Positions 43,649 to 55,550 of a stretch of DNA of 64,000 bases are shown here, in pieces. A program made the translations under genes and the position numbers. Position 1 is the stretch's first letter. Each line of letters opens with the position of its first letter. The DNA is from Pectobacterium brasiliense (GTDB taxonomy: Bacteria > Pseudomonadota > Gammaproteobacteria > Enterobacterales > Enterobacteriaceae): positions 744,001 to 808,000 of the forward strand of contig NZ_JACGFN010000002.1 of assembly GCF_016950255.1 (NCBI RefSeq), given 5' to 3'. The notes under the pieces were generated by a model. It ran no database searches. It was not told where the DNA came from and saw only the letters and a program-made list of their open reading frames with translations.

Positions 43649-45223
43649 ATGTCAGATAAATCAGAAAGTAATGCTGCACAAGAGCAGCCACTTTATATTA
43701 AGGTCCACGATTCTGATAATGTTGCCATTGTTGTTAATAATAATGGCTTACGTGCCGGAACCCGCTTTAACGATGATCTGGAATTAATTGAGCATGTTCC
43801 GCAAGGTCATAAAGTGGCCCTTGTGGATATCGCCAAATCAGGTGCCATCATTCGCTATGGTGAAATTATCGGGTATGCGCTGCGTGATATTGCCAAAGGA
43901 AGCTGGATCGATGAATCGCTGGTCGAGTTGCCTCTGGCTCCTGCGCTGGAAACCCTACCGCTAGCGACCAAAATCCCCCCTGCTCTGCCTGCGCTGGAAG
44001 GTTATACCTTTGAAGGTTACCGCAACGCCGACGGCAGCGTAGGCACGAAAAATCTGCTGGGCATCAGCACCAGCGTGCACTGCGTCGCGGGCGTGGTGGA
44101 CTATGTCGTCAAAATTATCGAGCGCGATTTATTACCAAGATATCCCAATGTTGATGGCGTGGTCGCACTCAACCATCTTTATGGCTGTGGCGTAGCAATC
44201 AATGCCCCTGCTGCGGTGGTTCCTATCCGTACTATTCACAATCTGGCGCTGAACCCGAATTTTGGCGGCGAGATACTGGTGGTCGGTCTGGGCTGCGAAA
44301 AATTACAGCCGGAACGCCTGCTGGAAGGGACGTCTGACGTACAGGCCATTTCCCTTGACGACACCAGCATTGTCCGCTTGCAGGATGAACACCACGTTGG
44401 TTTCAGATCGATGGTGGATGACATTCTGACGATGGCAGACAAGCACCTACAGCAGTTGAACAAACGTCAGCGTGAAACCTGCCCGGCCTCTGAGCTGGTT
44501 GTCGGCATGCAGTGTGGCGGCAGCGATGCTTTCTCTGGCGTCACCGCGAACCCAGCCGTGGGTTTTGCATCCGATCTATTGGTACGCTGCGGCGCAACCG
44601 TCATGTTCTCCGAAGTGACCGAAGTACGCGACGCCATTCATCTGTTAACGCCACGCGTCATCAATGAAGAAGTCGGTAAACGCCTGCTGGAAGAAATGGC
44701 CTGGTACGATAACTACCTCGACAGCGGACAGACCGACCGTAGCGCTAACCCATCGCCGGGCAACAAAAAAGGTGGCCTCGCGAACGTGGTGGAAAAAGCG
44801 CTTGGTTCCATCGCCAAATCCGGCACCAGCGCGATTGTCGAAGTCCTGTCACCTGGACAACGTCCAACCAAACGTGGCTTGATTTACGCTGCAACGCCGG
44901 CCAGCGACTTTGTGTGCGGCACGCAGCAACTCGCTTCCGGTATCACCGTACAAGTCTTCACCACGGGTCGCGGTACCCCCTATGGCCTGTTGGCTGTCCC
45001 CGTCATCAAAATGGCAACCCGCACCGCATTGGCAAACCGCTGGCACGATCTGATGGATATTGATGCCGGTACCATTGCTACCGGAGAGGCCACAATCGAA
45101 GACGTAGGCTGGCAGCTTTTCCACTTCATTTTAGATATCGCCAGCGGCAAGAAAAAAACCTGGTCCGATCAATGGGGGCTGCATAATGCACTGGCCGTCT
45201 TCAATCCAGCGCCAGTAACCTGA
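43649..45223 (+). CDS. garD: Galactarate dehydratase
   Basis: GarD dehydrates galactarate (mucate), the oxidised form of galacturonate, to 5-keto-4-deoxyglucarate, joining the glucarate route. The 524-residue protein matches E. coli GarD. It has an N-terminal SAF domain ([18 protein letters not shown] to [12 protein letters not shown]) and the UxaA-type catalytic part ([46 protein letters not shown]). In E. coli it is at a separate locus; here it faces gudP. Confidence 0.97.
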   Translation: MSDKSESNAAQEQPLYIKVHDSDNVAIVVNNNGLRAGTRFNDDLELIEHVPQGHKVALVDIAKSGAIIRYGEIIGYALRDIAKGSWIDESLVELPLAPALETLPLATKIPPALPALEGYTFEGYRNADGSVGTKNLLGISTSVHCVAGVVDYVVKIIERDLLPRYPNVDGVVALNHLYGCGVAINAPAAVVPIRTIHNLALNPNFGGEILVVGLGCEKLQPERLLEGTSDVQAISLDDTSIVRLQDEHHVGFRSMVDDILTMADKHLQQLNKRQRETCPASELVVGMQCGGSDAFSGVTANPAVGFASDLLVRCGATVMFSEVTEVRDAIHLLTPRVINEEVGKRLLEEMAWYDNYLDSGQTDRSANPSPGNKKGGLANVVEKALGSIAKSGTSAIVEVLSPGQRPTKRGLIYAATPASDFVCGTQQLASGITVQVFTTGRGTPYGLLAVPVIKMATRTALANRWHDLMDIDAGTIATGEATIEDVGWQLFHFILDIASGKKKTWSDQWGLHNALAVFNPAPVT

Positions 45224-45232
45224 TTACCGTTC

Positions 45233-45265
45233 TCCGCAGGCCAGCGCCATTATCTGGTCTGCGGA
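45233..45265 (+). terminator. Terminator-like hairpin after garD
   Basis: TCCGCAGGCCAG and CTGGTCTGCGGA form a 12-bp stem with one G-U pair and a 9-nt loop, starting 10 bp after the garD stop. Only a weak T-rich stretch follows. Confidence 0.6.
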
Positions 45266-45279
45266 TAGCGTTATTTGAT

Positions 45280-45468
45280 CTACAATAAATTCAGCGCCAA
45301 TAAAAATGAAAGAAAGGCCGAAATTAAAAGAATAAACAGCATGGCAGCAACATTTAATTTCATTAACGCAAAGAAAAAATAAAAAAAACTTAACAAGTTA
45401 TTCTTCTTAGCGTCAAATTCATCGAACCCAAAACACCTTTTAAGAAAAATCTCTATTTTACTCCCCAT
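45280..45468 (-). CDS. Possible small membrane protein
   Basis: This is a 62-residue frame with a charged N-terminal half and one long hydrophobic segment (LNVAAMLFILLISAFLSFLL) at the C-terminus. It has no recognisable ribosome binding site and its AT-rich composition is unlike its neighbours. It may be a single-span membrane peptide or a chance frame in AT-rich DNA. Confidence 0.25.
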   Translation of the reverse strand: MGSKIEIFLKRCFGFDEFDAKKNNLLSFFYFFFALMKLNVAAMLFILLISAFLSFLLALNLL

Positions 45469-45888
45469 CTATTTTTAATCATTTTTTACCAATTATTTAT
45501 TGCTAATAAAATGAATCAATTGACAGATAATCGTCCTCATCATAAATTTACGCGTGCTGAAAAAGCGTGCTAACACTGATGACATATTTGTTACAAAAAT
45601 AAAGTTACAAAATCTCCATCACGCACAATATAGGGTCAATAGGCTGCTCATAAATAATGCCTGACATTATTTTATATAAATGAGTCAGCCACCCAGAAAA
45701 TTTCAGTATACCCATTTGAATAACTTGAATATTTACACAGCAATATGCCTGACAGATTTCACGGGACGAACCATTCGGCAGCGATACTGCGTTTCAGCCT
45801 CTGTAATAACCAGAGCGTCTGAGGCGAGAAAAGCGGCCAGCGTGTCTGAACCTGGAAACTGAGCGGGATACGTACGCCGGGGTTTCTA

Positions 45889-47424
45889 ATGAGATTAAAT
45901 ACACCTGTTACACAGCAGGAGTATCTGTTAGACATGGACACCATATTGATGTCCACAACAAATATTCACAGCCACATTACCTATGCCAACTCTGCCTTCA
46001 TTACGGTCAGTGGTTTTTCCGAAGAGCAGCTCATCAATCAGCCCCACAATATTGTGCGCCATCCCGATATGCCCGTTGAAGCCTATGCCGACATGTGGTT
46101 TACGCTGAAACAAGGCGATAGCTGGACTGGGTTAGTTAAAAATCGTCGCAACAACGGTGACCACTACTGGGTTCGCGCCAACGTTACGCCTGTCTACCAT
46201 CAGGAGCAGCTTGCAGGCTACATCTCAGTACGTAACACGCCCAACGCCGAAGAAATCAAGCATGCCGAAACGCTGTATAGCGCCGTGCAGAAAAAACAGG
46301 CGGGCAGCCGTAAGTTCTACAAAGGATTAGTCGTCCGCACCGGGCTCTTCTCGCCACTGTCGCTCTTGCAGAAATTGTCAGTCCGCTGGCGCTTGCGCCT
46401 GGCAGTCTTAGCGGTGGGCCTCATTCCCGCACTGCTTGCGTTAAATGGCATGAATCCGCTGTGGCTATTGGCACTGACGTTACTACTCATCGTCATCATG
46501 GATCAGTTTCTGCAAAAGCAAATTGCACAGCCAATCAGGATGATACTGAAGCAGGCTCAGCATGTGGTATCGGGCCGTAAAGTAAAGCATGTCCACCTGA
46601 ACCGGGTCGACGAAATTGGCTTGCTGCTACGCTCTGTTAACCAGTTTGGCCTGAACTTGCATTCGCTTGTCGACGACGTCAGTACTCAGGTTAACGGCAT
46701 CACCAACGTCAGCCATAAGCTGGCGGAAAACAATGTCGACCTGAATGCCCGCACGGAAGAGACATCGGCCAATCTGCAACAAACCGCCGCCGCCATTGAA
46801 GAAATTACCGTTGCCGTGCAGCAGAGCGCAGAAACAGCGGCACAGGCCACCACCATGGCAGAAGCCGCCAGCAGCACCGCGTTTAAAGGTGGCAATATCA
46901 TGAAGGAAACCATCGGCATGATGGATTCCATCTCCAGCGCCAGCGATAAAATCGTTGATATCATTGGCGTGATAGACAGTATAGCCTTCCAGACCAACAT
47001 CCTTGCGCTGAATGCGGCCGTTGAAGCCGCTCGTGCGGGCGTACAGGGGCGCGGATTTGCGGTGGTAGCCGCTGAGGTTCGCAATCTGGCGCAGCATTCC
47101 GCCTCTGCAGCCAAAGAGATTAAAACGTTGATCGATGCCAATGTCGAAAGTGTGAAACAGGGCAGCACAATGGTCGAGAACGCGGGCAAACATATCAGCG
47201 ACATCGTTGATGAAGTCTTGCAGGTCTCCACCATGATCAAAGAGATCAGCAACGCAACGCATGAGCAAACCTCGGCATTGGGCCTGATCAATACCTCTAT
47301 TGCACAGATAGAAAAAATGACACAGCGCAACACCGATATGGTTACGCACTCAACAGAAGCCGCTGAAGGGCTCAACCTTCAGGCAAGGCGGCTGAATAGC
47401 GCGATTAACGTGTACGGTAGTTAG
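45889..47424 (+). CDS. Aer-type PAS chemoreceptor
   Basis: This 511-residue methyl-accepting protein resembles E. coli Aer, which senses redox state through FAD. The N-terminal PAS domain (residues about 8-120) shows MSTTNIHSHITYANSAF, QPHNIVRHPDMP, MWFTLKQGDSW and NRRNNGDHYWVRAN, all Aer-like. A membrane anchor follows at about 165-205 without a periplasmic domain, then HAMP. The signalling tip is IAFQTNILALNAAVEAARAG. Many such receptors exist per genome in this genus, so it may not be the sole Aer. Confidence 0.88.
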   Translation: MRLNTPVTQQEYLLDMDTILMSTTNIHSHITYANSAFITVSGFSEEQLINQPHNIVRHPDMPVEAYADMWFTLKQGDSWTGLVKNRRNNGDHYWVRANVTPVYHQEQLAGYISVRNTPNAEEIKHAETLYSAVQKKQAGSRKFYKGLVVRTGLFSPLSLLQKLSVRWRLRLAVLAVGLIPALLALNGMNPLWLLALTLLLIVIMDQFLQKQIAQPIRMILKQAQHVVSGRKVKHVHLNRVDEIGLLLRSVNQFGLNLHSLVDDVSTQVNGITNVSHKLAENNVDLNARTEETSANLQQTAAAIEEITVAVQQSAETAAQATTMAEAASSTAFKGGNIMKETIGMMDSISSASDKIVDIIGVIDSIAFQTNILALNAAVEAARAGVQGRGFAVVAAEVRNLAQHSASAAKEIKTLIDANVESVKQGSTMVENAGKHISDIVDEVLQVSTMIKEISNATHEQTSALGLINTSIAQIEKMTQRNTDMVTHSTEAAEGLNLQARRLNSAINVYGS

Positions 47425-47531
47425 CTAACGTCATCTCATCCATTGTGGCAAGGGAGTAGAAAAGCGCCCTTGCCTCCCTTTCTTTCCCTCCAGCAAGCAC
47501 ATATCATCCTCGTAGTTTTGTAAATTTTTCG

Positions 47532-47558
47532 TAAATAAAAGGGCGAGACTGCCGATAA
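47532..47558 (+). promoter_or_regulatory. Sigma-28 (FliA) promoter
   Basis: TAAA-N15-GCCGATAA is an exact match to the enterobacterial flagellar sigma-28 consensus. It lies 35 bp upstream of the first FlxA-like gene, placing that gene in the late flagellar class. Confidence 0.9.
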
Positions 47559-47592
47559 TAACTACAGAATTGACTTATTTCAGGAGGAAGTG

Positions 47593-48018
47593 ATGGCTAA
47601 TGATATCAGCCGGATTACCATGAATACGGTATCAAACGTAGCGGCGGCCTCTACGGCCAGTAAGTCTGCATCTAATACTGAGAGTAAGGCTGCATCGACG
47701 AGTGAGAGTAAAGCTGCGCCCGCTGGCAGTAGTGGTGCTCAACAAAAAATTGCCGCATTACAACATCAGATCAAACAGCTGACCAAAAAGCTAAAAGATC
47801 TGGGCACAGATGCCGCCAATGCGCAAAGTGAAGACGAGCGCAAACTCATCAAACAGCAGCAGCAGATGATTCAGGCACAAATCCAGGCGCTCTATGCCGA
47901 AATTGCCCGCATCCAAAAAGAAGAAGCGGAAAAGAAAGCGATGGAAGCTGCATCAAAAACAACATCACAACAAACTACAAATAAAGCCCAAAAAGGCGGC
48001 GTTGATATCTACGTCTAA
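47593..48018 (+). CDS. FlxA-like protein 1
   Basis: This is a 141-residue FlxA-like protein of unknown function. A Ser/Ala/Lys-rich N-terminal half with a degenerate repeat (SKSASNTESKAASTSESKAA) leads into a coiled coil (KIAALQHQIKQLTKKLKDL; QQQQMIQAQIQALYAEIARI) and ends in DIYV. AGGAGG precedes the ATG at 47593; a GTG just before it is less likely. The sigma-28 promoter ties it to motility, as is E. coli flxA. The second paralogue follows 198 bp later. Confidence 0.8.
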   Translation: MANDISRITMNTVSNVAAASTASKSASNTESKAASTSESKAAPAGSSGAQQKIAALQHQIKQLTKKLKDLGTDAANAQSEDERKLIKQQQQMIQAQIQALYAEIARIQKEEAEKKAMEAASKTTSQQTTNKAQKGGVDIYV

Positions 48019-48153
48019 CTGCAATATCTGGCGTATCTCCCTCTTTCTTTTTCTCCCTTTCCTGACTGATACACTTTGTTACATGAGCTGTCAGGAAAGT
48101 GAGTATTTCATGTTTCATTGCCAACAATATCCCCTTCGAGAAAATGCTTAAAT

Positions 48154-48199
48154 TGCCGATGCACAGGCATGTAGCCCAAGTCATTCGGGTACATCGGCA
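48154..48199 (+). promoter_or_regulatory. Leader hairpin upstream of FlxA-like gene 2
   Basis: Outer arms TGCCGATG / CATCGGCA and an inner stem ATGTA(G)CCC / GGGTACAT share bases, so two alternative pairings exist. The structure ends 7 bases before the AGGAGGG ribosome binding site and could influence translation or mark a transcript end. Confidence 0.45.
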
Positions 48200-48216
48200 T
48201 CTTTTCAGGAGGGAAA

Positions 48217-48576
48217 ATGTCAAACACCATCAGCAGTATCAGCGTATCGACAACCACGGCAAGCAGCAGTAAAAGCAGTAGCAGCACTTCGGAGCAACAA
48301 GTTGCGCAGCTCACCAAGCAGCTCCAAACGCTAACCAAACAGGTCAGTAAGCTAGCCGAATCCGCTTCCAGCGCAGAAAGCGACGAAGAACGTCAGCAGA
48401 TCCAGCAGCAGCAACAGACCATTCAGGCGCAGATCCAGATGTTACAGGCGCAGATTGCCCGTTTGCAGAGTGAAGGATCGGAACAGCAGTCTGATTCCTC
48501 TGCTTCGACTCAAAATGCTAAACAAGAAGGCGTTAACCGCCCGACAGAAGACAACCAGATTAATATCTACGTGTAG
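48217..48576 (+). CDS. FlxA-like protein 2
   Basis: This is a 119-residue paralogue of the preceding gene. It has a Ser/Thr-rich N-terminus (TTTASSSKSSSSTSEQQ), a coiled coil (VAQLTKQLQTLTKQVSKL; QQQQTIQAQIQMLQAQIARL) and the same kind of C-terminus (NIYV). AGGAGGG gives a strong ribosome binding site. No good sigma-28 site of its own is visible, so it may be read from the upstream promoter; a terminator follows at 48610. Confidence 0.8.
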   Translation: MSNTISSISVSTTTASSSKSSSSTSEQQVAQLTKQLQTLTKQVSKLAESASSAESDEERQQIQQQQQTIQAQIQMLQAQIARLQSEGSEQQSDSSASTQNAKQEGVNRPTEDNQINIYV

Positions 48577-48609
48577 TCTGCGTCAGGGATGGGGTAGCCA
48601 GTTAACGTG

Positions 48610-48639
48610 AAAGGTCGCTTCAATGAAGCGACCTTTTTT
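48610..48639 (+). terminator. Terminator of the FlxA-like genes
   Basis: AAAGGTCGCTTC and GAAGCGACCTTT form a 12-bp stem with an AAT loop and are followed by T residues. Confidence 0.9.
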
Positions 48640-48668
48640 CGTCAGAGGTTGTGCCAGGAAATGGATAA

Positions 48669-48890
48669 TCAGGGGCGGGATCGCTTCAGTGGTGTGACCA
48701 ACCCTTGCAGACCCTCTATCTTGATTGCCAGCGTAATCTGCATCAATTCCCCTAAGCGACCTTTAGGAAATTCATCCTTGCGGGAGAACCACAGCAGGTA
48801 CTCTTCCGGTAAATCGATCAGCACTCGCCCTTTGTATTTACCAAACGGCATCTGCATCGTGGCAATATCTATCAGGTCTTCTTTTTCCAT
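48669..48890 (-). CDS. ypeB: DUF3820 family protein YpeB
   Basis: This is a 73-residue protein closely similar to E. coli YpeB: MPFGKYKGR, LIDLPEEYLLWF and KGRLGELMQITL are the core. Its function is unknown. It sits 4 bp after ligA, the same arrangement as in E. coli. Confidence 0.93.
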   Translation of the reverse strand: MEKEDLIDIATMQMPFGKYKGRVLIDLPEEYLLWFSRKDEFPKGRLGELMQITLAIKIEGLQGLVTPLKRSRP

Positions 48891-48894
48891 CCGT

Positions 48895-50991
<2,097 letters not shown>

Positions 50992-51041
50992 TTATGACTC
51001 TCGCCCGTGATGTACCAGAGCGAGAATCATTAGCTTGCGGC

Positions 51042-51074
51042 CTAACGGTGCCGAAATCTTTCGAGCACCGTTAG
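51042..51074. terminator. Strong hairpin between hldE and ligA
   Basis: CTAACGGTGC / GCACCGTTAG with an inner CGAAA / TTTCG stem makes a long near-perfect hairpin. The T-rich tail lies on the plus strand, whereas both flanking genes run on the minus strand. On that strand it may act as an attenuator or RNA end. Confidence 0.55.
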
Positions 51075-51085
51075 TTTTATTTCAT

Positions 51086-52522
51086 TTAAGATTGAGACGT
51101 GTTGGCTTTAATCGTGTTGATGATGTTCGTCGTGGAACAGCCGTCCTCAAAGTTCAGGACTTTCACTTCACCGCCGTTGGCCCAGACTTCTTCACTACCG
51201 GCGATTTCATGTGGCTGGTAGTCTCCGCCTTTCACCAGAATATCCGGCAGAATGCTGGCAATCAGGCGCTGCGGCGTATCTTCTTCAAACGGCACGACCC
51301 AGTCGACGGCTTCCAGTGCACCCAGCACGATCATCCGCTGTGGCAGCGGGTTGACAGGTCGAGTCGGCCCTTTCAGACGCTTGGTTGAGGCATCACTGTT
51401 TACCGCAACGATTAACCGGTCGCCAAGTTTGCGGGCGTTTGCCAGGTAAGACACGTGTCCGGCGTGCAGAATATCGAAGCAGCCGTTGGTCATCACAATC
51501 TTTTCGCCACGCTGACGCGCCAGTTCAACGGCCTGTTTCAGCTGTTCTTCGGTCATGACACCAAATCCGGTGTCGGCACGGCCGCGGATAGCATTTTCCA
51601 ATTCAATCGGCGTGACCGTGGACGTCCCCAGCTTGCCGACGACGACGCCTGCGGCGGCATTCGCCAGGAAGCAGGCCTCTTCCAGCGGGTTGCCTGCCGC
51701 CAGCGCAGCAGCCAACACACCGATTACGGTATCGCCCGCACCGGTCACGTCGTACACTTCCTGCGCCTGGGTCGGCAAATGCAGCGGTGCTTTGCCCGGC
51801 TGTAGCAGCGTCATCCCTTGCTCGGAACGGGTAATCAGCAACGCGGACAGATCGTAATCGGCTACCAGTTGCATACCGCGCTCAACCAGCTCGTCTTCCG
51901 TTTTGCAACGCCCTGCCACCGCTTCAAACTCAGACAGGTTTGGCGTCAGCAACGTCGCGCCACGGTAACGGGCAAAATCCGTGCCTTTCGGGTCGATCAG
52001 CACCGGAACACCTGCCGCTTTTGCCGTCTGAATCATGGTTTGCACATGCGCTAATGCGCCTTTTGCATAGTCAGAGAGCACCAGCGCGCCAATTTTTGGC
52101 AGCGCCAGTTGAATACGCTCGATGATCGGCTGAGGATCAATTCCTTCAAAACCCTCTTCGAAATCCAGTCGGATCAACTGCTGATTACGTGACAGCACGC
52201 GCAGCTTGGTGATCGTCGGGTGCGTAGGAACAGCGACAAAGTCACACTTCACATTCACTTCGCCAAGCTTGGCATTCAGTGCGCGAGCGGCATCATCAAT
52301 GCCCGTTAACCCCACCAGACGCGATCCCGCGCCCAATGCTGCGATGTTCATTGCGACGTTCGCCGCGCCGCCTGGGCGCTCTTCGATCGTATCAACCTTG
52401 ACCACAGGCACCGGTGCCTCTGGTGAAATTCGGCTGGTCGGCCCATACCAGTAACGATCCAGCATGACATCACCGACCACTAATACACCCGCTTGACGGA
52501 AATCAGGCAGCGTCACTTTCAT
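51086..52522 (-). CDS. hldE: Bifunctional heptose kinase/adenylyltransferase HldE
   Basis: HldE phosphorylates D-glycero-beta-D-manno-heptose-7-phosphate at C1 and then makes ADP-heptose for the LPS core. The 478-residue protein has an N-terminal ribokinase-like domain ([35 protein letters not shown]) and a C-terminal cytidylyltransferase-like domain ([17 protein letters not shown]). It follows glnE by 120 bp, as in E. coli. Confidence 0.96.
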   Translation of the reverse strand: MKVTLPDFRQAGVLVVGDVMLDRYWYGPTSRISPEAPVPVVKVDTIEERPGGAANVAMNIAALGAGSRLVGLTGIDDAARALNAKLGEVNVKCDFVAVPTHPTITKLRVLSRNQQLIRLDFEEGFEGIDPQPIIERIQLALPKIGALVLSDYAKGALAHVQTMIQTAKAAGVPVLIDPKGTDFARYRGATLLTPNLSEFEAVAGRCKTEDELVERGMQLVADYDLSALLITRSEQGMTLLQPGKAPLHLPTQAQEVYDVTGAGDTVIGVLAAALAAGNPLEEACFLANAAAGVVVGKLGTSTVTPIELENAIRGRADTGFGVMTEEQLKQAVELARQRGEKIVMTNGCFDILHAGHVSYLANARKLGDRLIVAVNSDASTKRLKGPTRPVNPLPQRMIVLGALEAVDWVVPFEEDTPQRLIASILPDILVKGGDYQPHEIAGSEEVWANGGEVKVLNFEDGCSTTNIINTIKANTSQS

Positions 52523-52642
52523 CCTCTACTCCAGGCTTATTTCGCATAATGCGCGTAATAATATCATAGGCACGTATCATACACGCCACTGCTGCGCGGC
52601 TCTAAACCGCACGGCACATTTGACCATATAGATAGGAGGAAC

Positions 52643-55498
52643 TTACGCTCCCACCAGCCACTTATTCCAACTCACCAGCACCTGCTCCCGCTCCGCAACA
52701 AACCGATCCTTGTTGACCCGACCGGACAGCTCCTGCAAGGCCAGATGGTGCAGTTCATTGCGCATGGTGACGTAGGCCAGCTTGAGCGCATTGGCTTCGC
52801 TCTCTTCCATTACGCCATATTGCGCCATCAGTTCCAGAATACGCACGTTGTCCGACCAACGGGTCAAACGCGGTTCCTGAGCGGCATAACGCAGCATCAG
52901 ATATTGGGCAATGAATTCGATATCCGTAATGCCGCCCGCATCCGTTTTGATGTCAAAGAGTGCTTTATCTTTGTTCGCCAGGTGCTGACGCATTTTTTCC
53001 CGCATTTCGCGCACTTCGGTTCGCAGGGTCTCCGCGTCACGCTCGGCACACAGAATGCTGCGACGAATAGACTCAAATGTCTGCTGTACGCCGCTTTCGC
53101 CGTACACCATACGTGCGCGCACCAGCGCCTGATGCTCCCACGTCCATGCCTCATTACGCTGATACTCATCAAACGCTTCGACCGTACTCACCAGCATACC
53201 CGCCGCGCCCGATGGCCGCAGACGGGCATCCACTTCATACAAAATGCCTGATGATGTCCGGGTGCTAAACAGATGCATCACTCGCTGTGCGAGGCGCAGA
53301 TAAAACTGACGACCATCAATACTGCGTTCGCCGTCCGTCATCACGTCCGATGGACAATCCAGCAAGAATACCAAATCCAGATCGGAGCTGTATCCCAGCT
53401 CCCAGCCGCCGAGTTTGCCGTAGGCAATAACGGCAAACCCACGGCCTTCACGATGCTGCAAATGGGACGGCTGGCCATAACGTGCCACCATCTGTCCCCA
53501 CGCCTGCTGAACCACGGCCGCGATAATCGCTTCTGCTAAATACGTTAAGTGATCGCTCACTTTCATCACGGGCAGTACGCCACCGATATCCCCTGCGGCG
53601 ATGCGTAGCTGCTGCGACTGCTTGAACTGGCGAACGGCTTCCAACTGCTGTTCTTCATCATCCTCAGGGACACGCATCAAATACTGACGTAGCTCATCGG
53701 CATACGCGCCCGGTGCCGTCGGCTGATACAGCGTTGACGCATCGAGCAATTCATCCAGCAGCAGGGGATAGCGTGCCAGTTGGCTGGCCACCATTGGCGA
53801 CGCCGCGCACAGGCGAATCAGTTGGCCGAGCGCAGCGCGAGACTCCAGCAGCAGTTCGAGATAGGTGGTACGTGTGACAATCCCCAGCAGCAGCGGCGTC
53901 AGACGAGACAACACCGTATCCGCTTCCTGACGAGCGCAGACTTCCGCCAGCAAACACGGCATGAGCTGATCCAGCACGTCCCGCCCGCGCGGCCCTATCG
54001 TGCGTTTTGCCACATCGTGACGGAATTCCACAATCGTCCGCATCAGCTTTTCACGCACGCTTTCCGAGAGATGCGGCGTCAGCGGAGCCAATTCGCCGTC
54101 ATCCAGCGTGTCCTGCCATAGACTGCTATAGCTGCTATGTTCAGGGATGTCATTATTGTCCGGCGCATCATCGCCAATCAGGTCGTCAAATACGTGACGC
54201 ACCGCCTGCATATGCTGTTCCAGCATGGATTGCAGCGTGTCCCAGTTATCGAAACCCATTCCCCATGCCAGCCGCTGCTGATTCAGCTCATCACCCGGCA
54301 AGGTTTGCGTCTGCTCATCGGCAATCGCCTGCAACAGGTTTTCCAAACGACGCAGAAACAGGTAAGAGGTACTAAGATCGAGCACCTGCTGCGGCGTTAA
54401 TAACCCCAGCGTTCCTACATGCTGGAGCGTAGGCAGCAGCGAGCGCCCCTGCAATCCTGGTTCACGCCCGCCACGAATCAGTTGGAAAACCTGCGTGATA
54501 AATTCGATTTCACGAATGCCACCCGCACCCAGCTTGATGTTATTGCGCAGATCCCGTCGACGCACTTCGCGGGCAATCATGCCCTTCATATTTCGCAGCG
54601 ACTGGATCACGCTGAAATCGATATAGCGACGGAAGACAAAGGGCTTCAGCGTACTGCGCAGTTCCTGACTATAGTCATCGTCCATTCCCCCCATCAGGCG
54701 TGCTTTGACCATGGCATAGCGCTCCCAATCGCGGCCCTGCTCCTGATAATAATCTTCCATGGCCGCAAAGCTGAGCACCAGTGGGCCGCTGTCACCAAAG
54801 GGACGTAGCCGCATATCCACACGGTAAACAAAACCATCGACGGTCGGCTGATCCAGCACCTTAATGAGCCGCTGCCCCAGACGCGTGAAGAATTGCGCGT
54901 TATCCAGCTCGCGTCGTCCGCCTTGCGTATGACCATTTTCGGGATAGACGAAGATCAGGTCGATATCCGAAGAGAAGTTCAGTTCTCCCCCACCCAGTTT
55001 TCCCATGCCAAGAATCAGTAGAGGCTGAGCCACACCCTGCGCATTGCAAGGTGTGCCCCACTCGCGACAACAGGCCTGATATAGCCAGCTTCTGGCCGCC
55101 ACGATCACCACCTCGGCCAGCTCACTCAACTGACGCAGCGTGTGTTCCGTCGTACTGGTTTGCAGCGCCTGCGACCACGCAATTCGCGTCAACATATGGC
55201 GACGGAACCGGCGCAACGTGGCCATCAACGTATTTTCATCGTTAACATCGGCCAGCGCGTTATCCAACCAGTCGGCGTAATGCTGCCACTCTTCGGGCTG
55301 CGGCGGTTGCTGATGAATCCCTTGCCACCAGTCAGGATGCAGTGCAAGCGCATCGCTGACAAAATCGCTCAATGCCAGAACAGCAGAGTCACTGTCGGTT
55401 ATCGGTTCATCAGGTGCGGCTTCCCGCAAACGCGACAGCGCACGCTGAGATTGTTCCGTCAGAAGCACAGGTAAAGCGGGCAAAGGAAGTATCGACAT
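52643..55498 (-). CDS. glnE: Glutamine synthetase adenylyltransferase/deadenylase
   Basis: GlnE adds and removes AMP on glutamine synthetase under PII control. The 951-residue protein carries two nucleotidyltransferase domains: an N-terminal one with [18 protein letters not shown] and a C-terminal one with [20 protein letters not shown]. The linker with regulatory sites lies between. It sits between ygiF and hldE, the standard enterobacterial order. Confidence 0.96.
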   Translation of the reverse strand: MSILPLPALPVLLTEQSQRALSRLREAAPDEPITDSDSAVLALSDFVSDALALHPDWWQGIHQQPPQPEEWQHYADWLDNALADVNDENTLMATLRRFRRHMLTRIAWSQALQTSTTEHTLRQLSELAEVVIVAARSWLYQACCREWGTPCNAQGVAQPLLILGMGKLGGGELNFSSDIDLIFVYPENGHTQGGRRELDNAQFFTRLGQRLIKVLDQPTVDGFVYRVDMRLRPFGDSGPLVLSFAAMEDYYQEQGRDWERYAMVKARLMGGMDDDYSQELRSTLKPFVFRRYIDFSVIQSLRNMKGMIAREVRRRDLRNNIKLGAGGIREIEFITQVFQLIRGGREPGLQGRSLLPTLQHVGTLGLLTPQQVLDLSTSYLFLRRLENLLQAIADEQTQTLPGDELNQQRLAWGMGFDNWDTLQSMLEQHMQAVRHVFDDLIGDDAPDNNDIPEHSSYSSLWQDTLDDGELAPLTPHLSESVREKLMRTIVEFRHDVAKRTIGPRGRDVLDQLMPCLLAEVCARQEADTVLSRLTPLLLGIVTRTTYLELLLESRAALGQLIRLCAASPMVASQLARYPLLLDELLDASTLYQPTAPGAYADELRQYLMRVPEDDEEQQLEAVRQFKQSQQLRIAAGDIGGVLPVMKVSDHLTYLAEAIIAAVVQQAWGQMVARYGQPSHLQHREGRGFAVIAYGKLGGWELGYSSDLDLVFLLDCPSDVMTDGERSIDGRQFYLRLAQRVMHLFSTRTSSGILYEVDARLRPSGAAGMLVSTVEAFDEYQRNEAWTWEHQALVRARMVYGESGVQQTFESIRRSILCAERDAETLRTEVREMREKMRQHLANKDKALFDIKTDAGGITDIEFIAQYLMLRYAAQEPRLTRWSDNVRILELMAQYGVMEESEANALKLAYVTMRNELHHLALQELSGRVNKDRFVAEREQVLVSWNKWLVGA

Positions 55499-55550
55499 GG
55501 GGGTTCCCTTGATGCGCCGCCTATCCTCACTGACAAGCGGCAGTTAACGG

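Larger units (their letters stand above)
45224..45888. other. 665-bp AT-rich region between garD and the Aer-type gene
   Basis: It holds the garD terminator hairpin (45233-45265), a possible small membrane-protein frame on the minus strand (45280-45468) and AT-rich sequence. No sigma-28 promoter could be found upstream of 45889. Confidence 0.5.

Noticed and set aside
46627..47375. Two long frames antisense to the Aer-type receptor
   Set aside because: They lie opposite the conserved signalling domain and have no independent support.
48120..48165. Second sigma-28 promoter before FlxA-like gene 2
   Set aside because: GCCGAT is present at 48155 but no TAAA lies at the required spacing.
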